This document shows, piece after piece, positions 7,124 through 14,110 of a DNA stretch of 14,220 nucleotides. A program made the translations under genes and the position numbers. Each line of letters starts with the position of its first letter. Positions within the stretch are counted from its first letter, which is position 1. The stretch spans positions 1-14,220 of the forward strand of contig DJMA01000025.1 in NCBI GenBank assembly GCA_002436415.1. The letters run 5' to 3'. Source of the stretch: Bdellovibrionaceae bacterium UBA6502. Lineage in GTDB: Bacteria; Bdellovibrionota; Bdellovibrionia; Bdellovibrionales; UBA840. The notes under the pieces were generated by a model. The model made no database searches. It saw only the letters and a list, made by a program, of their open reading frames with translations, and was not told where the DNA came from.

Positions 7124-9655
7124 CTAGTTCCAATTTTCTTTGGTCGGAAGATCACCAACATAGGTCAAACCTACAGGGCGACTTAACATGGCAACATCTA
7201 GATTAAACTGCTTCTGATCTCTTAATAACTCGTAAACATGAAAATTAGTCATCACTTTTTTGACGTAAAGCCTCGTTTCAGTAAATGGAATATGCTCAAT
7301 AAACTCATCCATATCTAAATGACCAAAGTTCTTAAGCCAAGCATCTACTCTATGAGGCCCTGCATTGTAGGCAGCGACGGTAAGTGGATATTTGTTATCA
7401 AATTTTCTATTCAAGCGTTGTAGATATCTGGTACCAAATTCAACATTGATTTCTGGTGTAGATAACTGGTCTACTCGATAATCTCCTTTACCTAACAAGG
7501 CAGCTAATTTATCCGCCGTGTATGGCATGATTTGCATCAAACCTCTCGCGCCCACTGGTGATCGAATGTCTTGGCGAAAATGACTTTCCTGTCTCATCAC
7601 TCCCCAAACTAACTCTGGAGGCACTCCAAACTTGTTGGCACTAGCAACCACATTTTCTTTATAAGCCTGCGGATAAGTGAAGTCCCAAAGGTACTTTGCT
7701 CCTTCAATTCCATGCTTAGATCTTTCACTAGAAAAATACACTTGCCCTATATAGCCTGATCGATGATAAGCGCCGATGCGATGGTAGGCTTCCATTAAAG
7801 TTTTTAGATAAGTTCGATTACTTGTTCTTCTCTCAATGTCATACAACTCCCAACGAGCTAAATCGAACATTCCAAACTTCATCAACTCCAAGGCTCTCTC
7901 AAACCTTTGGTTCATGACCTTGCTGCGAAAGTTAGTTACCTCTAGTTTTTCTTCTTCAATCTCCACGTCATCACTAGACTCAGGAGCACTCATTGCCAAG
8001 GCCCCCTTTCCTGCAGAGCCGGTTTTCTTCGACTCTACCATTTTTTCTTGTTCATCTTCTAACTTAGAAAGCTTCTCTTCTTCTTTTTCTAAATCCTCTT
8101 CGTCAGACAATATACCAGCTTGCTCTTCTGAATCCTCAGGAGCTTTAGCCACATCTTCGCTACTTGGTGCGATTTCTAGATTAGCCACGCTCTCTTCAAA
8201 TTTTGTAAAATCCATGCTTGCTGGAATACGATTCACACTCTCTTTAAAGAGTTCCATCACTCTAGAGCGGGCACTTAGAGCGTAAAAGCTATATTCTTGC
8301 TTGCCCGCTAATTTCATTAAGTCTTTTTTTGCTTCCTCTTTTCTATCCATTCTTAAAAGAGTCATAGCTCGCCAATATATAATTTTGTCATTTGTTACAG
8401 CACGTGACCAACGATACCTTCGACGTTGCTTCCACATGGTATTTAAATGCTCGTTTGCTCCAGCATAATCGCCCTTTAGGTAGCGAATCCAGGCAATATG
8501 CCATTTAGCATCTCTAGCTGTTCCACTTCTTGGAAACTTTTTTATCAACTCTTCAAACTTTCGATCTGCTCCATCGTAGTCTTGAAATTGGTAACTCAAA
8601 TAAGCCGCTTGAAACAAGGAGTCTCTCGCCTTTTTACCTCTCGGTCTCAACTTATAAGCCTTATAGTATAAGCCTACCGCTTGAGGAAACTTACCTAATT
8701 TTGCGGTAGTGGAAGCGAGTTTATTTAAATATTCAAAATCATAACGCTTAGACTCAAAATGTTTTTCCAAAACTTTTAAAGACTGAGCCACATCCCCCTT
8801 ATGATTGAAATAGCGAACTAACAAAATATCGGCGTCATAATCTCTTTTCGTATTTTTTCGAAAACTTTCGATTTCAGTATGTGCTTTCTCAACCTCGCCA
8901 GCCCATAAAAGTCGCTTTATTCGACTCCTACGATCAGAGTTGGTTTCTTTGCATTTTGGTGAGAACTTACCGATTTTAACTTGTGATAAATCAGTTCCCC
9001 ATTCTGAAGTAATCTCATGCGTGGGATAGGAGCGATAAAGCTTTCTCATCCATCGGCATGCTTGCCAAAAATTATTTCTTTTTACCTCTGCTGTACTTAG
9101 TTTTTCAATAATGAATGGATAAGCCGGCTCTCTTCGTTTTTTACGCTCAATGTAACGAAGTAGTTTTCGAGCAGTGTTCCAATGCTTTTTTTCCATCGCA
9201 ATGTCTGCCAAACGATGTCTTGCTTCTAAATGCAAATGTGATCGAGGTCTATAATTCAATACCTTATTGAAATACCTTTTGGCCTTCGCATAATCTTTTT
9301 GGTCAAAAGCCAACATTCCTAGATAGTGATAATTGTAGTCTGGAAAAATACTACTCAAATCCAGGGACTGTAGAAGATCAGCTTCTGCACTGGAATAGTT
9401 TTTTAAATGATAACGTGCTTTACCAAGTGCAAAGAAATACCCAGCTAGATCTTTTTTACTCGAATCACTCATTGTCTCTTTTTCAGAGTTCTCCGCTTCG
9501 ATCTGTGCAATTCGCGTTTTAATAATGCTTTCCGCCAACTGAAAATTTTGAGAGACGAAAACATTGGATAATTTTGCCAATTCGTCGTTCGCCCATCCTG
9601 AGCTACAAAAAACCACAAAACCAATTATTTTTAGAAAGAATTTGCTTTTACTCAT
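7124..9655 (-). CDS. slt: Periplasmic soluble lytic murein transglycosylase with TPR region
   Basis: Cleaves the MurNAc-GlcNAc bond of peptidoglycan, forming 1,6-anhydro-muropeptides; role in wall turnover or remodelling. Residues 1-22 are a signal peptide (hydrophobic core, then GWA before NDE) without a lipobox. From about 70 to 470 helical TPR-like repeats dominate (for example KARYHLKNYSSAEADLLQSL near 79-98 and FQDYDGADRKFEELIKKFP near 357-375). A very acidic, low-complexity linker occupies about 490-575, and a short helical segment follows. The catalytic SLT domain is at about 670-810: MRQES with Glu690 as catalytic acid, GARGLMQIMP at 702-711, and AYNAGP at 762-767. At 843 residues it is larger than E. 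coli Slt70 (645). The ATG has AAGGA upstream. It is a single-gene unit with its own terminator. The slt symbol is by family; orthology to Slt70 is not certain. Confidence 0.9.
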   Translation of the reverse strand: MSKSKFFLKIIGFVVFCSSGWANDELAKLSNVFVSQNFQLAESIIKTRIAQIEAENSEKETMSDSSKKDLAGYFFALGKARYHLKNYSSAEADLLQSLDLSSIFPDYNYHYLGMLAFDQKDYAKAKRYFNKVLNYRPRSHLHLEARHRLADIAMEKKHWNTARKLLRYIERKKRREPAYPFIIEKLSTAEVKRNNFWQACRWMRKLYRSYPTHEITSEWGTDLSQVKIGKFSPKCKETNSDRRSRIKRLLWAGEVEKAHTEIESFRKNTKRDYDADILLVRYFNHKGDVAQSLKVLEKHFESKRYDFEYLNKLASTTAKLGKFPQAVGLYYKAYKLRPRGKKARDSLFQAAYLSYQFQDYDGADRKFEELIKKFPRSGTARDAKWHIAWIRYLKGDYAGANEHLNTMWKQRRRYRWSRAVTNDKIIYWRAMTLLRMDRKEEAKKDLMKLAGKQEYSFYALSARSRVMELFKESVNRIPASMDFTKFEESVANLEIAPSSEDVAKAPEDSEEQAGILSDEEDLEKEEEKLSKLEDEQEKMVESKKTGSAGKGALAMSAPESSDDVEIEEEKLEVTNFRSKVMNQRFERALELMKFGMFDLARWELYDIERRTSNRTYLKTLMEAYHRIGAYHRSGYIGQVYFSSERSKHGIEGAKYLWDFTYPQAYKENVVASANKFGVPPELVWGVMRQESHFRQDIRSPVGARGLMQIMPYTADKLAALLGKGDYRVDQLSTPEINVEFGTRYLQRLNRKFDNKYPLTVAAYNAGPHRVDAWLKNFGHLDMDEFIEHIPFTETRLYVKKVMTNFHVYELLRDQKQFNLDVAMLSRPVGLTYVGDLPTKENWN

Positions 9656-10040
9656 GACATCCTTGTTATTTTGTAAAAGTGATGAATATTCACTAGTTTA
9701 ATGCTAGCAAAGCCACCTAAAAAACCATAGTCCAAAAGGCTTTTTAGATGCTCGGATTAGACCTTCAACCAATGCAAAAAATACGGTCTAGTTTGCGTAT
9801 AAATTAGCCCTGTTTTTTCAAAGAAAAAACTTGGTCTTCTATACATATCAAAGGCGAGTTTTAGGATCTAGGTCTTTCCTAGATCCATGCGTTCGTCTAG
9901 CTATTATGCATTCCGCTTATTAGTTCCAAAAGCACGGCATATGGCTAAAACACTTATCTTCCGAAAAGCTCGGAAAATATTGACTCTATCGAGAGGCAGT
10001 CCAATAGAAAAAACAAATCCCTAGATAAGTTAGGCACTAC
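9656..10040. other. Hairpin-rich non-coding gap between slt and hemH
   Basis: Divergent intergenic region with no supportable ORF. It contains several inverted repeats: 9717-9726/9738-9747 (CTAAAAAACC with GGCTTTTTAG, one mismatch); 9812-9819/9823-9830 (GTTTTTTC with GAAAAAAC, 3-base loop); 9864-9872/9878-9886 (9-bp perfect stem); 9959-9963/9971-9975 (TTCCG with CGGAA); and 9979-10006 (ATTGA with TCCAAT around CTCT/AGAG). No slt promoter matching sigma70 was found. A TTGACT at 9980-9985 has only a poor -10. The density of stems could mean a small RNA or regulatory leader, but no tRNA or known RNA family is recognisable. Confidence 0.4.
9864..9886. repeat. Perfect 9-bp inverted repeat (hairpin)
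   Basis: GGATCTAGG (9864-9872) and CCTAGATCC (9878-9886) flank the loop TCTTT. Neither side has a T-run, so it is not a standard terminator for either flanking gene. It may be an RNA stem or a protein-binding site. Confidence 0.6.
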
Positions 10041-10069
10041 TTGCCATTTTGCAAAAGCCTTAATACATT
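10041..10069 (+). promoter_or_regulatory. Sigma70-like hemH promoter with overlapping inverted repeat
   Basis: TTGCCA at 10041-10046 (five of six to -35), a 17-base spacer, and TACATT at 10064-10069 (four of six to -10). Start near 10076, about 27 bases before the ATG. The inverted repeat AGCCT-N9-AGGCT (10056-10074) covers the -10 and nearly reaches the start site, so it could be an operator or an initial-transcript hairpin. It does not resemble a Fur box. Confidence 0.4.
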
Positions 10070-10102
10070 AGGCTCATTATTTTTTATTTAATAGGCTGGT
10101 TT

Positions 10103-11146
10103 ATGCAACTTACTGATCGTTTACAAAAAAACAAAAAAACTCTTATTTTGTTGTCAAATTTAGGTACTCCAGATGCTCCCACCGAGGAAGCTCTCAGACC
10201 TTATCTAGACGAGTTTTTAATGGACAAAGAAGTTATTGCTGCGCCCTACCCAATTCGCTGGATGATCGTTAAACTTTTTATCCTTCCGAAGAGACCAAAA
10301 GAATCCGCTCATGCCTACAAAAGCGTTTGGACCGACGAAGGTTCACCACTAATGGTCTACACAATCAAACAAGTCGAAAAATTAAAACGACTAATGCCAG
10401 ATGCAGACATTGATTTCTGCATGCGCTATGCAAACCCTGGTATGGATCAAGCTGTAGATAAAATTATCAACGAGAACTACGAGCAAATCCTTTTCTTTCC
10501 GCTCTATCCACAATACGCAACCGCAACTACCAGATCTTCGATCAATCAATTAAAAAAGCTATTGAAAGAACAAAGTTTCCAAGGTGATCTTTGTTGCATC
10601 GAGGATTTTTGTGATGACGAGGGATTCATTAACAGCCTTGCCGATAATATCAAAAAAACAATGACAGAAAATAACAGCGAACATTTGATTATGAGTTATC
10701 ACGGAGTGCCGCAATCGATGATCAAAAAAAATGATCCAAGCGGAAAATGTTTAAGCTCTGGCTGTTGTGACAAATACAAAGACAATCACCCAAAATGTTA
10801 TAGAGCACAATGCTTTGCTAGCTCAAAAGCTTTACAGAAAAAGCTTGGTCTATCTGATGACCAAGTTAGTGTTAGTTTTCAATCTAGATTGGGTCCTACA
10901 GAATGGTTGCGGCCATATACTGACGAAACCATTGAACGCCTAGCTAAAGAAGGCAAAAAACGTGTCAGTATCGCAAGCCCCGCTTTTGTGGCCGATTGCA
11001 TTGAAACATTAGAAGAACTTGCCATTCAAGGAGACGAAAGTTTTCAGGAGAATGGTGGAGACAAACTGAGTTTGGTGCCTGCTGTGAATGATAAAGATGA
11101 TTTTGTTGGTTTTTTGGCGAAAAAGCTTCAAGAAGTTTTTGTTTAA
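10103..11146 (+). CDS. hemH: Ferrochelatase with internal cysteine cluster
   Basis: Inserts Fe2+ into protoporphyrin IX (or coproporphyrin III) as a late step of haem synthesis. The 347-residue length is normal. Landmarks are LLSNLGTPDAP at 16-26, FPLYPQYA at 132-139, LIMSYHGVP with metal/porphyrin His200, SFQSRLGPTEWLRPYTD at 258-274, and SPAFVADCIETLEE at 292-305 with the conserved acidic Glu301. Five cysteines lie within 22 residues (216, 221, 222, 232, 237) in an insert before helix RAQCFASSK. Internal four-cysteine segments of this kind bind [2Fe-2S] in Myxococcus-type ferrochelatases, so a cluster is likely here, though no bound cluster can be seen from sequence. The ATG has only a weak SD-like AATAGGCTGG. 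The next gene on the same strand starts 338 bases later, so hemH is probably monocistronic. Confidence 0.95.
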   Translation: MQLTDRLQKNKKTLILLSNLGTPDAPTEEALRPYLDEFLMDKEVIAAPYPIRWMIVKLFILPKRPKESAHAYKSVWTDEGSPLMVYTIKQVEKLKRLMPDADIDFCMRYANPGMDQAVDKIINENYEQILFFPLYPQYATATTRSSINQLKKLLKEQSFQGDLCCIEDFCDDEGFINSLADNIKKTMTENNSEHLIMSYHGVPQSMIKKNDPSGKCLSSGCCDKYKDNHPKCYRAQCFASSKALQKKLGLSDDQVSVSFQSRLGPTEWLRPYTDETIERLAKEGKKRVSIASPAFVADCIETLEELAIQGDESFQENGGDKLSLVPAVNDKDDFVGFLAKKLQEVFV

Positions 11147-11484
11147 AAGGAATTGTTTCCGTATATAGTAGATTAAACATTAGACTGTAAATGAGTTTTT
11201 CTATTTGTAAACGTACTCACCGTTCCTTTTCCTAAACCTGAATATAACTATGCATATTCTCTTTTAATCATTTCATATGAGATATTATTCAAATTTTGTC
11301 TTTATCTAGTAATTCCTATAAACAATGATAATAGCTACAATACTTAAAGGCTAAGTTTGTGTTAAATACATCTGAATTTGCTAGGGTGCTGCTATCTTCA
11401 GGATGAATGTTTAAGAATCTACATATAAAAGAAACAAATTATTCAAGCGGTCCTTTGAGAAAGTTGTCATAGTAATTCTAATAG
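11147..11484. other. 338-base non-coding gap after hemH
   Basis: Very AT-rich. No clear terminator for hemH: only a 4-bp GGAA/TTCC stem without a T-run follows the stop. Towards the right end there is a possible extended -10 (TGCTATCTT, around 11388-11396) with a weak -35. A 21-codon frame lies at 11407-11472 with AGGA just upstream and ends 12 bases before the next gene. It could be a leader peptide but is too short to call. Confidence 0.5.
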
Positions 11485-12573
11485 ATGACTATGCTTTTTC
11501 TTTCAATTTCAATTTTACTTCTTATTCTTTCACTATTACCCTTAAGTAATAGTGGGCATTGGCTAGTGAGGGCCTTAGACTTTCCTAGATTTCATCTCAT
11601 GACCTTTTCATTAATATTTGTATGTATTAATCTCTTTTGGCTTTCTTCAAATAAGTTTTTTTATTGGAATTTAAGTCTTCTTTCAATGTCGATCATTGTT
11701 GATATTTATCGAATTTATCCTTACATTCCTTTCTTCCCTGTAGAATCAAAAAAATTAAAAAACTTCAGTAAAGAAGATTTTTTTGAATTTTCCTTACTGA
11801 GTGCAAATGTACGTGCTAAAAACAAAAGCTATTCTAAATTACTCAGCCTTATAGATAAAAATTCACCAGATATTATATTCCTAATCGAAGCCAATCAAGA
11901 CTGGAATGAGGCAACTGCAGAACTTCAGGAAAAGTATCCCTTTCATATATTAGTTCCTCAGGAAAACACTTACGGAATTCTTTTTTATTCCAAAATTCCC
12001 ATTGAGAAGTTTGAAGTAAAATATCTCGTCGACAAAAAGGTTCCATCTTTAGATTTATACTTAATGTCTAGATCTGGAGAACAATTAAGGTTGATATGCC
12101 TACATCCGAGACCACCACGTCCCAAGGAAGGTTACTCTACTGAACGGGATGGTGAGCTTATGAAAACCGCTTCAAGTATAAAATCAAATGAAAACTTAAT
12201 CGTTGTTGGAGATCTAAATGATGTTGCTTGGTCTCATACGACACGTCTTTTTTTAAGGCTATCTCAATTGCTAGACCCACGGAAAGGGAGAGGTTTTTTC
12301 AATACCTTTCCTGCAAAGGCACCTTTACTAGGATTCCCTCTTGACCACATTTTTCACTCTAAAAGTATTTTTATAAAAGACTTCCGTTCTGGAAAAAATA
12401 TTGGCTCCGATCATCTGCCCTTTCTTTCAAGTTTTATACTATGTCCCCAACATTCAGGCCTACAAAACTCTTCAAAGGAACCATCCAAAAGCGATTTAAG
12501 AGAAAAAGAAGAGATTATTGAAAAAGCCAATCAATGGGAAGGTCCAAATGAAAATGTCCACTGGGCCGAATAG
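11485..12573 (+). CDS. Membrane-anchored endonuclease/exonuclease/phosphatase-fold protein
   Basis: Two parts. Residues 1-85 hold about three hydrophobic segments (roughly 4-20, 36-53 and 58-74), suggesting an N-terminal membrane anchor. Residues 102-320 carry the EEP (exonuclease III/DNase I-like) metal-dependent hydrolase fold: Asn108 in SANVR, catalytic Glu135 in IEANQDW, His207 in CLHPRPP, Asp243 and Asn245 in VVGDLNDVAWS, Asp287-His288 in LDHIF, and Asp309-His310 in GSDHLPF. All active-site positions are present, so it should be active. The substrate could be nucleic acid, a phosphoester or a lipid headgroup, and cannot be told. The membrane-plus-EEP layout resembles the YafD type. A polar tail (about 321-362) has no recognisable motif. 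No SD precedes the ATG, and a second ATG lies two codons on. The gene appears more AT-rich than its neighbours. Confidence 0.82.
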   Translation: MTMLFLSISILLLILSLLPLSNSGHWLVRALDFPRFHLMTFSLIFVCINLFWLSSNKFFYWNLSLLSMSIIVDIYRIYPYIPFFPVESKKLKNFSKEDFFEFSLLSANVRAKNKSYSKLLSLIDKNSPDIIFLIEANQDWNEATAELQEKYPFHILVPQENTYGILFYSKIPIEKFEVKYLVDKKVPSLDLYLMSRSGEQLRLICLHPRPPRPKEGYSTERDGELMKTASSIKSNENLIVVGDLNDVAWSHTTRLFLRLSQLLDPRKGRGFFNTFPAKAPLLGFPLDHIFHSKSIFIKDFRSGKNIGSDHLPFLSSFILCPQHSGLQNSSKEPSKSDLREKEEIIEKANQWEGPNENVHWAE

Positions 12574-12617
12574 TTTATTGAAAACCGATCCTCATTGTAA
12601 CCAAAGTTAAATTATAA

Positions 12618-12931
12618 AAAAGCTGCTTAAACATCAAAAAAACAAAACCTCAGAGTTCTCTAATTTTAAAAAAATCCTGGAGAGACCAATCAAAAAAATC
12701 AAAAATATATTGGGGTGAGATTTTTGGGGAATCTTCAAACAACTCGCTAACGAAGGGCATGGAATTGCTCTAATCCCTGACTATTTGGTAAAACCCAATG
12801 AAAGAAAGTTTATTCTTAAAGATCTTTCATTGAGTAGTTATAAAGTAATTATGGCCTGGCACAAGACAAAGCCATTAACTAAAAAATCTGAGGCTTTTTT
12901 AAACTTAGTTGAAAAAACTCTAAAAAACTAG
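12618..12931 (+). pseudogene. Remnant of a LysR-family regulator (C-terminal end)
   Basis: The clear part is 12719-12931 (70 codons, no start): IFKQLANEGHGIALIPDYLV, then ...VIMAWHKTKPLTKKSEAFLNLVEKTLKN and a stop. The GHGIALIPDYLV block and the final helix are typical of the LysR effector-binding domain C-terminus. In the frame one base over, 12618-12730 is open and gives SWRDQSKKSKIYWGEIFGE, which fits the preceding strands of the same domain. The two pieces join near 12730 only with a frameshift or small deletion. The DNA-binding N-terminus (about 200 residues) is absent; the upstream bases belong to the EEP gene. It lies 48 bases before the threonine aldolase on the same strand, so the intact ancestor may have regulated that gene. 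A sequencing error could explain the frameshift but not the missing N-terminus. Confidence 0.72.
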
Positions 12932-12979
12932 AACTACTCTGAACTTGCCTGGCCCACAAAGATCTTATAAGCTCCTTAA

Positions 12980-14035
12980 ATGGATTTATCGAACATAAAC
13001 TTTTCGAAAAGTTTTACCTCTGACAACAACTCTGGAGTTTTACCAGAGGTAATGGAAATATTATCACAGATTAATCAAGGGCACCTTCCTGCTTATGGCC
13101 GAGAAGGTATCACACAATTGGCCGTAGATAGAATCAAGGACACTTTCTCTTCGAGGGATGCTGAAGTATATTTTGTATTCAACGGCACAGCGGCCAATGT
13201 ATGTGCTTTGCAGGCAATGAGCCGTTCTTTTCATAGCGTCTTATGTTCAAGTGATGCCCATATTCATGTGGATGAATGTGGTTCTCCAGAAAAAATTGCT
13301 GGTCTGAAGGTTTTAAATGTGGACTGCCAAGACGCAAAACTAAAACCAGAACATATTGACCAGTTTTTTGTTCGACGAGGAGATCCGCATTGTTCTCAAC
13401 TAAAAATAGTATCACTTACTCAACCAACAGAAATTGGCACACTTTATAGTATTGAAGAATTAAAGAGCCTTGTTAAAAAGGCTCATGATAATGATCTTTA
13501 TGTTCATATGGATGGTTCCCGATTGGTCAACGCTGCTATCGCATTAGGTTGTAGCCTTGCCGATTTAAGTTCAAAGATAGGAATAGACATTTTATGCTTT
13601 GGAGGAACTAAAAATGGTTTGATGTTAGGTGAGGCAATCATAATTTTTAACAAAGAATTACAAGATCACTTTGCATTCATCCAAAAACAAAACCTCCAAC
13701 TCGCAGGAAAAATGCGTTTCGTAAGCGCTCCTTTCTTTGCCTGGCTTGAAGACGGAGTTTGGCAAAAATACGCAAAAAACGCTTTAGATCGCGCTCAAGA
13801 GCTTGAAGCCGTACTAAGAGAGTTTCCACAAATTCAAGTAACTAGGAAATCAGAAGTTAATTCCGTTTTTGCCATAATCCCCAAAAAACACCTAAAAGCC
13901 ATTAGAAAAAAATTCTACTTCTACGTGTGGAATGAAAAGACCTATGAATGTCGCCTTATGACGAGCTTCGACACCACAAAGCAAGACATCCAAAACTTCA
14001 AAAAACACCTCCAAGAAATCCTAACCCACAAATAA
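12980..14035 (+). CDS. ltaE: Threonine aldolase (PLP-dependent)
   Basis: Cleaves L-threonine (often allo-threonine too) to glycine and acetaldehyde in the cytoplasm. It has 351 residues, normal for the beta-eliminating-lyase/threonine aldolase family. Landmarks are FTSDNNSGVLPEVMEIL at 12-28, PAYGREGIT at 37-45, FNGTAANV at 67-74 (PLP phosphate loop), AHIHVDECG with His94 stacking on PLP, HMDGSRLVNA at 176-185 with Asp178 and Arg181, and FGGTKNG with the Schiff-base Lys211. The ATG at 12980 has no SD, but the next in-frame ATG is inside the fold, so the start stands on homology. A perfect 18-bp palindrome covers codons 6-12. Substrate stereospecificity cannot be told. It shares the threonine-to-glycine task with Tdh/Kbl elsewhere in the window. 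Confidence 0.93.
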   Translation: MDLSNINFSKSFTSDNNSGVLPEVMEILSQINQGHLPAYGREGITQLAVDRIKDTFSSRDAEVYFVFNGTAANVCALQAMSRSFHSVLCSSDAHIHVDECGSPEKIAGLKVLNVDCQDAKLKPEHIDQFFVRRGDPHCSQLKIVSLTQPTEIGTLYSIEELKSLVKKAHDNDLYVHMDGSRLVNAAIALGCSLADLSSKIGIDILCFGGTKNGLMLGEAIIIFNKELQDHFAFIQKQNLQLAGKMRFVSAPFFAWLEDGVWQKYAKNALDRAQELEAVLREFPQIQVTRKSEVNSVFAIIPKKHLKAIRKKFYFYVWNEKTYECRLMTSFDTTKQDIQNFKKHLQEILTHK

Positions 14036-14066
14036 AGCCGTCCTCCCTAAAAAAAACAAAAGCAGC

Positions 14067-14110
14067 TTTGAGAGCAAAGCTCTCAAACAGCCAACGGCGG
14101 CAAAGCCGCC
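14067..14110. terminator. Two tandem perfect hairpins after ltaE
   Basis: Hairpin 1 is TTTGAGAGC-AAA-GCTCTCAAA (14067-14087), and hairpin 2 is GGCGGC-AAA-GCCGCC (14096-14110). Both have perfect stems and the same AAA loop. On the plus strand no T-run follows. On the minus strand hairpin 1 is followed, five bases on, by a T-rich tract (opposite 14061-14049). They may therefore terminate a convergent minus-strand transcript or both strands, or act as an mRNA 3'-end stabiliser. A REP-like repeat is the alternative. Confidence 0.4.

Noticed and set aside
7836..8285. Plus-strand frame of 149 codons, Ser-rich, within slt
   Set aside because: It is the mirror of the Glu-rich acidic linker on the other strand, so its length and serine bias come from low complexity in the real gene.
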